From: Diaporthe sp. PMI_573
Lineage: Eukaryota > Ascomycota > Sordariomycetes > Diaporthales > Diaporthaceae
Direction of reading: 5' to 3'
Assembly: GCA_021399435.1 (NCBI GenBank)
Contig: JAJTUP010000094.1
Span: 1-64,000 of the forward strand
Length of the DNA: 64,000 bases
Shown here: one piece after another, positions 19,701 to 31,000 of the stretch
Position numbering within the stretch: position 1 is the stretch's first letter
How the letters are laid out: each line of letters starts with the position of its first letter
Translations under genes and position numbers: made by a program
The notes under the pieces: generated by a model
Database searches by the model: none
Told to the model about the DNA's origin: nothing
What the model saw: only the letters and a program-made list of their open reading frames with translations

Positions 19701-21392
19701 CGCCTGCTGTGTTACCTTATGATACCTGCTATGGTTTCGCTAAGTACTTAGTGGCCTGCTTGTGGTGGCTGTGCTGTAGGTATGTGTGGTGGAAGCCGAC
19801 ATGTTCCGACAACGTTTGTCCAGCGTGACCTACGATACGGGCGTGCAAAGAACCGAGGCCGTCTGCTCTTCACTAGAAAGAGGAGGCTCCGCACCTATTG
19901 AGTATATCAGGATGAGGAGACGATACAACAACACTGGCAACTCTTAACCCCCGGCTTTGTAATTGGAGACTATTTTAATAAGATACTACATGATACAATA
20001 AATGGGTTAATCCGACAGCCGGGTGATCTGGGGTAGATAAGCAGATAGAGATGTTAATCACACACACACACACTATTCTAGATGAATAGCATAGTCGGCA
20101 CAATTATGACGAAGCAAAAACAGAAGTAGCATATCTACTATGTACATTTACATTATTTGGAGAGATGTGATCTGTCATAATTCTTTTTTCACGCCGGTCC
20201 CACTCACTGCGCCGCACGGTGGTCAGAATGTCCGTAGAGCCGCTCAGATAATTATTTCGATGCTCAGATAACAGAGCAGGACGTCTTCATACAAAGTACG
20301 TAAGGGGCGCAGCGCCTAAGTATTTACCTTGTTTGTGTAGCACCTGATAGTCTAGCTTTCAAATCTTTAACTACGCCAGACTAAGTCTTAACTTGTGCTA
20401 AGAAAGTTAGTTTCCTTAATTCCTAATCTTTATCGTCGAAAACAGGTTCAAGTAAATATCCTTCGATGTGAAATGTAGTATCGCCGGGCTTCAAATTCAA
20501 TATCGGACTGCTTAAACGAACTATATAGCTAGGCGTTTGCCTATCTCAGGCTCATGAATCGGGTGGTATTGTTTATCGTCTCCTGCACATATTGGTCTCC
20601 CCGGAGAAAAACTGAGTATTCATGCAGCTACAAACAACCGTCATGTGCAATTCTGTCAGAGCAAGCGAGACTGAGGGGTAGTTTCGATTTCCATATTTAC
20701 AACAAGTACTTTCATAAAATAGAAAGTTAATTATAAATTTAGTAATGCAGACTTCAAATAAATTATCAGCAAGGCCTATAACTATATATACGAGGAAAGT
20801 TTCTCTAGAGTCTTTTTTTCAAAGTACGGTCCTTCAACTTGGTAGATGTAAACTGAATCGTGAAAAGTACCTCCCCAGTACATGGGTGGCTTTGCATAGG
20901 AAGAACTCTGAAAGGTCAGAAATTATCCCTTCCCACGCTTGAAGCCGCACGTCGCAGATTTTGAAAACTGTCCATTCTTCACGAGCACTCAGGGGATCGG
21001 AGAGAATTCCTCTCCCTGCGCCAAAAACTACAACCTAAGCATGTCAACACCACAACCTCGTCGCTACCACATTGCACCATGGAGAATGTATACTCGCCTC
21101 AATATGATCTCATAATGTGTGTATACCTCCACTCCATCGACTCACCTCGCCCTATGGCTGCTCCAAGGTCTCCTCATTTCTCAATTAATGCCAGAACTCA
21201 TGGCACTGTGTTGTTAGACATCCGAGACCATATCCGACAGGCATGCGAAAAAAGCACCGAGAAAAGCACCGTACGAAATCCGTTCCTCCGGCTAATTCAG
21301 TCGCTACGCCTGCTTGTAATCACTGAGAAGAGGGATATTTCTCACTGGTTTCCATTTAAGTACCTCTTTCCAAATTCAGCAACACCTTGGTC
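19701..21392. other. Non-coding, AT-rich stretch with small repeats
   Basis: No supportable gene. Contains a short (CA)n tract (20059-20073), the second copy of the 18.03-kb repeat (20519-20625) and a GC-rich palindrome GGCGCAGCGCC (20307-20317). Confidence 0.4.
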
Positions 21393-22796
21393 TTATTTAT
21401 TAGCCGTATTTCTCCCGGTTTCCCTCATATGCAGAGGTGGACGGCCTCTCCCACGTTTCTTCGTTTTCCTTTTTGTAACCTGCGCTGTGTTGAGGTTATG
21501 AAGAGTTTTGGCATATCTTCGATTCTTGGTCCTTTTCTCTCGTTTCGACTTTTTCGACTGTTCTTTGATCATAACCCATGCAGCTGTTTTATCTGAAACA
21601 ACTGCAGAGTAGTCGACCAGACCACCAGAGAAGATCGCATTTCTTTCTTCAGGGCTCGCAGGATCACCCACACCCGAAGGGCCCGTAGGCTCAGCGGGCG
21701 AAGGCTCGGAAGTCTTTTTATGTCGAGCGTACCATGCCTCCAAATGCTTCATCACATAGTGGCGATGATCGTGTGTGGCGTAATCCCGTATCTGGTCCAC
21801 TACGTGAATCAGCTCAGTTGCGCGGTCTAATTGCGTCACATAGCCTTCCCATATTGTTTCAAAAATCTGTAATGATATGTTAGTTGAAATCTGTATATTG
21901 TTTTCTTGAGCTGGTCAAAACTTATACTCACGTAGGCGCCTTCTTGATTCCACGCCACGAGAACTCGCCAGAAAGTCTCAGATGATACAAGTGCGAACAT
22001 CTGGTGCCTGCTGCTTTCGTCTGTCTGGTATTCGGCGACGTTCTCAGGGTTCCGAGCCAAATCGTCCAACATGGCCAGGTAGGTCCTGCAAGCATGGTGG
22101 ATTTGGTCCAGAACAGCTTCGAGACTCGTAGACTTCTTCTTGGCTCCATAAACAGCGAATGGGAACACCAGAGCACTTTCACCCCATACCCCATCCACAA
22201 TCAATCCGCATTCGCTGTTTCTCATCATTCTTTTGAGATCCATTTGGGAAAGGCGCTTGTCCGGCAATTCGGCACCATTGTCTTCATTGCACTCTGGACC
22301 AACACGTGTGGAACCAAGCTCGAGAGAAGAAGAGTCATATGTCCTCAAACCTATCGTGGCATCCGGAATTCGTGACTTGACAGTGGGGTTAATGGTATCA
22401 GTTGATTCCACAAACTCATAGGGCCTCTTATCCCTACAAATAAGTACAAGTCAGGACCGGTAATCTGTCAACTCGACGACGAAAGGAGTAGCGTGCAAAT
22501 ACTTACATTTGAATATTTTCGTCATCGTGCATCAAGCCAAAGACGTCTATCCATGCACATACTTCCCAGTAATGTGCAGATGGCCGATCTGATTGGTTCT
22601 CGGTTGCTCTTCTGAAAAGTTCATTGCATTTTTGGTCCAGCTCTGTCTTCTTTCCTTCGCTCAAAGATTCTCTGTATTGAGAGATGTCGAGATTGGGGAA
22701 GAATTTACATCTTGTCTTGGCGATAGACACAGAAGGAGGAGCCTGAGAATACAACCTGGGCGTGGTAACATCGAAGGGTTCTGGCAACAGAGGCAT
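21393..22796 (-). CDS. PD-(D/E)XK nuclease-like fungal protein
   Basis: Three exons on the minus strand: 22796-22507, 22433-21932 and 21866-21393, with clean introns (GTAAGT at 22506; GTGAGT at 21931, branch-like CTAAC and ACAG). Joining restores the frame in both cases (NIQM-DKRPYEF; GAY-IFETIWEGY). Central motifs resemble the fungal PD-(D/E)XK-like family: RIPDATIGLRTY, then FPFAVYGAKKKSTSLEAVLD, YLAMLDDLARNP and RHQMFALVSSETFWRVLVAW. At the position where I expect the catalytic Glu (V-Y-E-A-K) there is Gly (VYGAKK), so nuclease activity is doubtful. The C-terminus is basic (TKRKTKKRGRGRP, AT-hook-like), suggesting nuclear or DNA contact. The start could lie further upstream. Confidence 0.65.
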
Positions 22797-23406
22797 GATG
22801 CGCTCTCTTGCTCCCCTCCTTGGAAATAGATTAGTGTCCGTAACGAAGAATCTCGATGCTACGTAATGACTCACATGATATGACCTAGAATTTGAATTGA
22901 CTTAGATGAAAAGAATTTCGGGATTGAATTGCACTAAAGACTGGACGGTCTTTGTCGCTGGTAAATACAAGGCGAGCAGAGATGATCGAAGGAAGTAACT
23001 TGTTTAGCCAGCAGTAGTGGGGGTGGGTTGCTCCTTTATATAGCCGAGCAGCGTACCATTCGTGATGCCTGTTTGCAACGAATGCCCAATTGAAAAAAGA
23101 TGAGTAAGTACAGCACTAGGCAACAATGGCTGCCTAGAATCCGTCTCTTCCTGAACCGTTGTTCCCACCGGAAGGACCTCCAGATCTCGCGGGATTCTAC
23201 TCCTGATCTCCTGCGAGAAAACAGGGCATGAAGGTGCGTAGTCACCACATTTTTCCGTGCAAGCTTAGACCGTTTTCTGGGTCAATGAAGCTGAACTCAA
23301 TCAAGGCACGTTTCTTTTGTCCGTCACTGGTTGAAGAGCTCCATAACGGGCGAAGATCTTACTGGCCCATTTCCAGCATTGCAACAGAGGCGGCTACCCA
23401 TTTACG
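22797..23406. other. Intergenic region
   Basis: Probable promoter of the minus-strand PD-(D/E)XK-like gene, followed by sequence that may include decayed N-terminal mariner sequence. No clear helix-turn-helix could be read. Confidence 0.35.
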
Positions 23407-24120
23407 ATGGATTGGGCCTCCGGCCAGGCAACCCGAATGGTTCTGAATGACGAGCAAATTGAGTTCATGAGGATGACCTCCGAAGAGATATCACATTATA
23501 GGCCTGACCAAATGATCTTCGTTGATGAAAGCGGAAGCGATCGTGGTCTCGCTATCCTGAGACGAGGTTACGCCCCAAGAGGCGTAACACCGGTGCAGAT
23601 TAAGCGATTTCATCGGGGAAAAAGGGTGCAGATATTGCCAGCATACACGATAGATGGTGTCATCTATTGCGAGGTGTATGAAGAGAACACGGATATTGAG
23701 GTATTCGAGGGTTTCCTTGAAAGGCTGCTGCCTTTCTGTGGTAGATATCCCGAGCCGAGATCTGTCATCTTTATGGACAACGCCTCGTTTCATTTCTTCT
23801 CCTTAAGGATAAAGGACTTATTCGCACGGGCCGGAGTGATAGTTGAGTATCAAGTGTCATACTCACCAGACTTGAGCCCAATCGAGTATTTCTTCGGCTC
23901 AGTCAAGAATCGCATCAGGAAGAGGTCCCAGGAGGATGCAGATCCCATCCAAGCAGACTTTAAATCTTATCTCCAAATGCAGATTAGGATTTTGGGAGAG
24001 GATAAGAAGATAGCTCGAGGGCACTCTCCTCGACCTTGTGAAAGGATTCAGGAAAGATCTCGGTGTAGTTGCCGTAGTCCAGTTGGGCGTTGCCATTTGA
24101 GGTTGAAATCAAAGCGCTAG
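23407..24120 (+). pseudogene. Tc1/mariner-type (DDE_3) transposase, N-terminally truncated
   Basis: The frame encodes the catalytic domain of an IS630/Tc1/mariner-superfamily transposase: DQMIFVDESGSDRGLAILRR (first Asp), RSVIFMDNASFHFFSLRI (second Asp), and YSPDLSPIEYFFGSVKNRIR (catalytic Glu). About 35 residues separate the second Asp from the Glu. The N-terminal helix-turn-helix DNA-binding region expected before FVDES is missing; only about 35 residues precede it. The last 40 residues (HSPRPCERIQERSRCS) look out of frame. No terminal inverted repeats were identified. Probably an inactive 5'-truncated copy. Confidence 0.75.
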
Positions 24121-24289
24121 GCTCCATCCAACTCCTGATTGTAGGACCGCAATCCAGCAACGGGACCTACAACGAGTTGTATGAGCCGATATCGCCTTGG
24201 TATGGATTTGGATCCTCTTCACTTCATCAACCTAAACAGACATACTTCTGGCACATCGCTGCTCGCGAGGCACATTTCTCGCCCCAACC

Positions 24290-25459
24290 TCAGTTTGCCT
24301 GAAAACCCGCCCCCCCTATTGCTCCAAGACCGCCTTCGCCTGTATATTTAATCGCCCCCTTAGGTGGCACGTAATTCCCCATTGCTAAAATCTCCAATGC
24401 CGCCCCAAGCACACGCTCCGAACAGCCGCAATCCTCGCAGTTGTCATCTTCATATTCATAGCCTGCACACAGCCTGAGCTCTCTGCAATAGGGCATTGGC
24501 TCCGCAACGTCCCCGGCCGTTGTATCCCAGTCGCTGAAATGATCCCGTGGCTGAGAACCATAACGAACTGCGCCGCTGCGGTACTGAAAGCGCCAAATCT
24601 GGGTTGGTGAAGCGCCGGCATCAGAAGACGCGACGCGCCAATAGTAGACTTCACCGTCGGGGAAAACGGCCCATTTCCAGCGAGGAGCGGAGGATTGTAG
24701 AGCTGGGTTGGGCGTAAGCACATCGGTGCTATTGCCACTCTGACTACTGTCCTCGTACACCTCTAATCCTTGCTCTTCCTTGTCCTCCTCTTCAGGATGA
24801 TCAGAAATTATACCGTCGCAATGCTCAATGCCTTTCGGCCACTGCTCTTCCACCAGCTCTACCGCCCACCCGATCTGTGCCACAATGCACTTCTTGTAAC
24901 CATATTTGCAATGCAAACATGCTGCAAATGTATCTTGAAAATCCCAAAACGCTCTACAGGATGGCTCTGGGTATGCCGCATCGCCTTTGTAGGAATCCCA
25001 GTCTTCGAAGTGCGCCAGCGGCTCCCGCCCCCAAGCTGTAACGCCACTGCGATGCCGGAAACGCCATATGGTAGTGCGCCGGCCAGCGGCGTCACCTTGT
25101 CGGCATCGCCAGTAATACACGGGCGCGGTGGGCGAGAGAGAGAAGCGGGCCCATTTCCACCAAGGCGCTGTCTTCAGTCGCTGCGAGTGACTGTCGACCG
25201 AGTCCGCATCGTCGGAGCTTGAAGTATAATACTTGCTGATGCTCTCGCCATCATTCGCGTCTTCAAGCTCGAGTGCGCGGCGACCGCGATTGATATCGTG
25301 CTGGAAAGGCCATTTGATGTCGTGCGTAGTAATGGTGTTGCTCCAGCGCACGTCGCCAGGCATGGCCCATTTGTTGGCAGCATTGTTAATATAGCGTAAG
25401 AGGAGCTCTTCCGTAGTCCTTCCACCTTCTTCCGCGTCATGATCGTGAGAGTGTTCCAA
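24290..25459 (-). CDS. Hypothetical protein with an internal ~70-residue duplication
   Basis: A single uninterrupted 389-aa frame. It contains two copies of a Trp/Tyr-rich module: residues about 97-168 (APWWKWARFSL...VYYWRC...TIWRFRHRSG...HFEDWD) and about 250-320 (APRWKWAVFPDGEVYYWRVA...QIWRFQYRSG...HFSDWD), each ending A-P-C-R-like. An acidic linker (HPEEEDKEEQGLEVYED) separates them, and cysteine-rich segments follow each (CLHCKYGYKKC; DDNCEDCGCSE). No signal peptide or membrane segment. The two modules clearly arose by duplication. I do not recognise the family. The gene ends about 170 bp from the mariner fragment, on the opposite strand. Confidence 0.7.
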   Translation of the reverse strand: MEHSHDHDAEEGGRTTEELLLRYINNAANKWAMPGDVRWSNTITTHDIKWPFQHDINRGRRALELEDANDGESISKYYTSSSDDADSVDSHSQRLKTAPWWKWARFSLSPTAPVYYWRCRQGDAAGRRTTIWRFRHRSGVTAWGREPLAHFEDWDSYKGDAAYPEPSCRAFWDFQDTFAACLHCKYGYKKCIVAQIGWAVELVEEQWPKGIEHCDGIISDHPEEEDKEEQGLEVYEDSSQSGNSTDVLTPNPALQSSAPRWKWAVFPDGEVYYWRVASSDAGASPTQIWRFQYRSGAVRYGSQPRDHFSDWDTTAGDVAEPMPYCRELRLCAGYEYEDDNCEDCGCSERVLGAALEILAMGNYVPPKGAIKYTGEGGLGAIGGAGFQAN

Positions 25460-25866
25460 ACCGACACACTCTACATCATTACTGACGTTGAAAGGGAGGG
25501 AGTGGTGTGTGCACGGATGGGCTTGCGGTCAACTACCGGTAGTCACACGGAGTGCAATAACCAAGGCAAGCCCTAGGCGGAGGTGGGAACACAAAACACA
25601 AACGCCATGTCACAATTGTACCACTATGTCTTCGAAAGGTCTTGGTGAAAATATCGCTTAGACATTCGCTCACGCTCGATATCATCGCTGACTGCAGCTA
25701 CCACAAAGAAACGCCAAAAAACAACTGGCCATAAATGCCAGTCCCAGATAATCAAATCAAGACGCTAACGATCCAAGCCCCAAAGTAAAATACACGAGAC
25801 AATCTTCCCAAGAGCACCCAGATCTACGGCCGCTTACACGACGCAGTCATCGCAAACTCCCAAAGA
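25460..25866. other. Intergenic region
   Basis: Likely promoter of the minus-strand gene at 24290-25459 plus the 3' UTR of the Argonaute fragment; nothing else seen. Confidence 0.4.
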
Positions 25867-26751
25867 TCAAATATAGAACATGGTGTTCCTAAGCCTCTCA
25901 TGGACCGTCACAGTAGCAGCGACACCACCACCCCCAGCAACACTGCTCGCGTCGTCCGCGCTGCTCCCCTCAAACAAATCCGCCATGTACCGGCGCGCCC
26001 GCTCGCACAGGATGTCGGCGTGGTACGCAGGCGTGCAGATGCTGACGGCCTTGGTGGCCCGCGAGTACGAGTAGCACAGCGCCTGCGTGACCCTCTCGAG
26101 CTCGTTGGCGGGCGAGGAGTCCTGCGGCTTGGCGGCCAGCGACTTGGGCTTCTTCGCCGCGCGGTCCCGGAAGATCTCGTCCAGCACCACGACGTAGTGC
26201 GCCGGCCGGCCCGTCCCCTGGATCACCGCGTGCGACTGCAGGTAGAAATCCCACATGCCCTCCTCCGTGACGCCGCGGTCGACGACCGTGCCCGGCTTGC
26301 AGTTGCCGCCGCGGTCCATGTCCTTGGCCTGGCTGGGGTAGAAGCGGGTGTGGTGGCGCTTGCCGACGATGATGACGGTCAGCCGCGGGAGGTTCTTCTT
26401 GGTCAGGTCCGCCGGGTACATCTCCGCGAACGCCTTGCGCAGGCGCGGGATCTCTTCGTCGTAGACGGTCTGGTACTGGCCCTCCGACACACCGTCGCGG
26501 TAAACGAGGATGTTCTCCGGCAGGCTCGCGTGCTTTCCTAGGTTCCTCCAGTTTCCGAGGGCATTCTTCAGCATGGGGGTGAGGTCCGAGACCATCTCCT
26601 GACGGGCCTCGCTTTGGATGCTAAGGCTGCCGGGCCACTGGCCAAAGTGCTTGTCCGTGGACGCCACCAAGCCGGCGACAGAAGGTGCATTGGAGGATGA
26701 GCCAGGGGATGGGTGAGTCACGTCGATGCCCACCACCATGGTCTTGTCCTC
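25867..26751 (-). pseudogene. Argonaute, PIWI domain only (5'-truncated)
   Basis: The minus strand reads EDKTMVVGIDVTHPSPGSSS to the C-terminus LRNTMFYI, typical of an Argonaute end. It contains most of the PIWI (RNase H-like) slicer domain: first catalytic Asp in GIDVTHP, second in VYRDGVSEGQYQ, and PAYHADILCERARRYM with Asp at the position of the last catalytic residue (a D-E-D-D type tetrad). The RNA-contact motif VGKRHHTRFYP is present. N, PAZ and MID domains are missing: the frame runs into the Gypsy LTR at 26752, and no Argonaute sequence reappears beyond the other LTR (35680 on). Codon use is GC-rich with no frame damage, so the truncation looks recent. Confidence 0.88.
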
Positions 26752-26933
26752 TGATGGGAAAATAATATTGTAAAACGATGCCCTCCTGAATTCACAGAGA
26801 ATTCACGGAGGATTCCCTAACTATATAAATACACGGTGAATTAACAGTGAATACACCGTGAATTCACCGTGAACGAATGGATTCACGGTGAATTCACGGG
26901 AAATTCACCAGTGATGCACCGTGGGGTGCATCA
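26752..26933 (-). repeat. Gypsy 3' LTR
   Basis: 182 bp, identical to 35498-35679. It interrupts the Argonaute frame. It is packed with GAATTCAC/GTGAATTC-type motifs in both orientations that can fold on each other. Confidence 0.93.
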
Positions 26934-27119
26934 ATTCCTCGCTCAAAATGACTTGGCTCCACCCAAGTCCATCCGGTATATGCAACCAACGGGCGGATGA
27001 ACTCCGAGGGGTTCATGTAGCCACGTCGGGCGAAGCCCCTTCTCGTTGACCCCTAGCTAAGTTCATCCAGAGTATGTGATGAAAAAAAAAAAAAGGGGGT
27101 AGATGAATTCACAAGGAAT

Positions 27120-27817
27120 TCACGCAGTAATGTCCTGAAAAGGCAGCGAAACCAGAGTGAAACCTATTGTGTTGATGGTGTAGGTATAGGCTTGGGTGGT
27201 AGTATTCGGGGGCAGGAGGTGGTTGGCATGTACGCCTGGTCTGCTTCGCTGGTTAGTGGGAGCTCCGCGACTGTTTGCTCGCCCTTCCATGGGTGGGCGC
27301 CAAAGCTTCCAGCCGCGGTACAGCGGGCTGTTGCGGTCGACCCATCGCGGGATTGGGTACTGGTGGATGTATTCCTGCGCCAGGTACTCGGGGATGGCTC
27401 GGCCAATGGGGAAGTCGGGCAGAATGTCGCGAGGTACGTAGATGTTGCACTCAACATCGCGGTCAGGCAGGCCGTTGTAGCCTTCGTCGTGGAGAGATTG
27501 TCGGAACGCCGCGCAGCCGCCGGTTCGGCGAGCCAACAGGCTGTCGTATCGGCCGGTCGTGGTGTACGTTCGAAGCGACACACCTGTTTCTCCGCCGTAC
27601 AAGTACGCAGCCCAACGGTACCCTTGGAGGGAGAGTTTGCCGGCCTTGCACGGCTCGGCCACCAGGCGACGATACTCGTCGGTGCGGCTTCGACGAGGCT
27701 GGTCCACGCCGGGGTCTCTGGACGTGGGAGTGTCGTGGGTATGGTTCAGACCGAATGGCGGGAGGGCCGTGGCAACGCGGGCTGGTCGGCAACTTGTTGC
27801 GGCTTATGCGAGGATGG
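27120..27817 (-). CDS. Extra ORF between Gypsy pol and 3' LTR
   Basis: The minus strand is open for about 230 codons without an ATG near its start. The translation is protein-like: LNHTHDTPTSRDPGVDQPRR, YRWAAYLYGGETGVSLRTYT, VECNIYVPRDILPDFPIGRA and YIHQYPIPRWVDRNSPLYRG. It lies in the same sense as gag and pol. The region is GC-rich, so overlapping open frames on the other strand exist; this one has the most natural composition. No known retroelement domain is recognised. It might be expressed by splicing or be a captured sequence. Confidence 0.4.
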
Positions 27818-28029
27818 TTCGTCGCCGCTGACGGGCGTGAGGTTTGGACGGGCGGGCAAGCCGTGATGGTACAGGGCGGGCAGCGTGGTACAGACAGGCG
27901 GAGCAGATGGTGAGCAGTGTTCGTGAATGGTATGGGAATGCGCTGTGGATTCACGACAAGACGGTGAGGAAGGCGGTGGGTGGTTGCTTGGGTCGCGTGT
28001 GAATTCACCGTGTGTTGACGGTGAATTGT

Positions 28030-31000
28030 TTACACGCGCCTTGCCGCCCTACGATTGGCCCGTGCGTTTCGACTGAGCGACGGGTCGACGGCAGCATGGC
28101 CGTCTGACATGGTCCCTTGGGCACCTTGGCCTTGTCCCTGCCGTGGTCCCCTTTTGTTTGCTGTCGCCGGCCGGTTGGCCGGCGACGCGTCCTGGTCGAC
28201 ACGGTCGAGGACCTTACGCGGTCCTCGGGGGGTGATGACTTCGCCTGGCTTGGGCAATGGTGGCTCCCTTGCTTCGAGGCCGTGGGCACGCTGACGGAGG
28301 GCTGCCATTTGTGCCCTCCGTGCCTCGAAGTCCTGAATCAGCTCCGCGGCCCGCATGTGCTTAGCGGGCATCCAGACGTTGTACTGGTTTGGGTGGTCCG
28401 CCCACTTGATGAGGTACTCGACCGTGGTAGCACCTCTCCCAACCTTGCGGTCCCGTCTCTGGATGATCCGCTCGACTTCGTAGTGTTTGAATGCCTCTAG
28501 TCCTTCGCCCTGGTCGTCCTCTACTTCCACGGCCTCCCCAAAAGGGGGGTCTCGGTGGTATGGGTCCGAGGCTGGAGGCTGTGCTGGTGACAACTGCGTC
28601 ACGGAAACCACGTCGTGAGCGTTGATGTGTGGTGGGAGCCGCAGTTTGTATGCTAGTACGCCCACCTTCTCCTGTACTTGGACTGGTCCCATCCGCTGCT
28701 GGGAGAATTTTCGCGGAGGGTGCCCTGGTAGGTTATACCCTTTGCCTAAGGATATGTACACCCAGTCCCCCGGATGGAACTGTTTTCGCCGGTGTTTATG
28801 GTCGTATTGCATTTTGGCTGCCATCTGGGCCTCGGCGATAGCAATTTGGGCTTCCTCCTGGTACATCTCGCGGAGCAATGGTGGGCATTCGTCCGCCAGC
28901 GAGCTTAGCTGGGACGGGTTGAATCCGTATAGCAGTTGGTTCGCCGTGCATTTGGTAGCCCGATTATACGCGTTGTTGAGGTTGAATTGCAGGGACGGTA
29001 TAATGTCAGTCCACTCGCTGTCGGGGTTTGTGGTTGCCCACATACGTATGGCAATTTCGACTGTCCTATTCTTAACCTCTGATTGCCCGTCGGTTTGTGG
29101 ATGCCAAGCCGTGGAGAACAGGAGCTTGGTCTGGAGGTGCTGCCAAAGGCCTTGCCAGAATTCGGACATGAATTTCCGGTCCCTATCCGAGATGATTCGC
29201 TTAGGAATTCCCCAGTTGGAGAGGTAGAGGGTTCGAAGCATGATGGTGGCCCAATCGGTGGCTGTGTATATTGCGTTGCCCGGTATGATAAGGGACGCTT
29301 TGCTGTATTTGTCCGTCACAGACATGAAGGCGTCGAAGAAGGGCGCCCGTGGCAGTTGCCACGGGGTGAGCGCAGCGGGTACATCGGGCAGGCTTGTGAC
29401 GAAGTCAATAGATATTGTATGGAACGGTGTTGGTGGTGAGAGTATGGGTTGCATCTCGCCTAGGGGTTTTTGATTGTCGTTGCGGTTCACCGAGCACACG
29501 GGGCAATTGTCTATGTAGTGGGCGATTTTGCGCTTGCAGTTCTTGATCACGTAGAGGTCGGTGAGGTCATGGTAGACCCGGTCTACCCCAAAGTGGTGTT
29601 TGGAGTCGTGTGCCTCGGCGATCAGTGTGTCAGCGACTGGGGACGGTATACAAAGTCGGTGCTTCCCGGTGAATTCCCTTAAGTACAAGAGACCACGTCC
29701 GTCCAGGGTGAACGGGAGCTTGGCCTCTGAGTCGGATTGTTGCAGTTGTTGGATGATCTGAGACCACCGCTTGTGTTCTGAGTAGGCAGCGAGTAGTTGT
29801 TCCTTGAAATCCGGATCGATTTTGGTTTCAGACATTGAATGTATGGCGAATTCAAGAAGGTTGTCCAGGACTCCCTCATCTTCGACTGGCTGTTGGTAAG
29901 TCGGGAGGCGGGACAGGGCGTCGGCGATGATGTTCGTAGTGCCGGGGATGTGATGGACGTCAAGTTGGTGCTGGCTAAGGTATTCGGAGGCCAGCACCAA
30001 TTTGAGGTTCATTTTGGTTTTGTCCACGGTCTCCATGGAGGTTTGGTTGACGATCCCGACTGTTGCGGCGTGGTCGGTGAGGATGTGGACCGGTTGTACC
30101 CGGTTGGATCCGATGATTGTACGGAGCTTGCGGACGAGCCAGACAAGACATGCCACTTCCAATTCTGTTGGCCAATATTTCCTTTCCGCGGTGTTGAGTG
30201 TCTTGCTGAGATATAGGACGGGGCGTATCCATGCGCGTGGGATAGGCGACTTGCCGTCCCAGGTCTGTCCGTCGGCGAGCTGGAAGCATATTCCTGAGAA
30301 GCCGACCTCCTTGGAGGCATCCAGCTGGATGAATAGCGGGCGGTCGGGGTCTTGGTGAAACAATGCGTTCGGTCCTGTTAGGGCGGCCTGCAGGTCGGTG
30401 AAGGCATTCAGTTCCTCCTTCGTTGGCGTGAAGTCCGCCCGTCGGGTGTACTGTTTTCGTGAGCTGCCCTTAGGCAATTTTCCGTCGGTGCGAGCTACGG
30501 ACAACATCGCTGTCTTTCGGCGTTGGAGCGGGTTTACCCGTTGACTATACCGGGGTATTAGGTGTCTGAGATATCCGGTCAGACCGATGAACTTTTCCAA
30601 TTGTTGGAGTGTAGCCGGGAACCGAAGTTCGCGGATGGTTTTGATGCGGTCTGATGTGTTGTATAGGCCGAGTCCGTCGACGCGGAATCCGAGTAGTTCC
30701 ACGGAGGGGTAGCCAAGGAAGGATTTCTTAGAAGACAGGGAAATGTTTTTGTCTTGGAAGAGTTTGAAGACGGTGCGTAGGTGACGGATGTGCTCGGCAG
30801 CGGAGTCCGAAAATACGATCATGTCGTCGATGAACGCTGTTGCGAAGGCGCGGTGCGGTCGCAGCAGGTGATCCATGTAACGCTGTACATGCGCCGGCGA
30901 ATTGCGGAAACCCATGATGGCTACCTTGAACCGTTCTTGCCCGCGGTGGCTCACCACGGTGAATCGATCCTGGTGCGGAGGATAGACCATGAATTGATAG

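Noticed and set aside
25900..26541. Long plus-strand ORF (213 codons) opposite Argonaute
   Set aside because: Arg/Val/Leu-rich antisense shadow of the GC-rich PIWI coding strand.
27192..27866. Plus-strand ORFs of 200+ codons inside the Gypsy element
   Set aside because: GC-rich shadow frames opposite the more protein-like minus-strand frame; composition rich in Gly/Arg/Ala without motifs.
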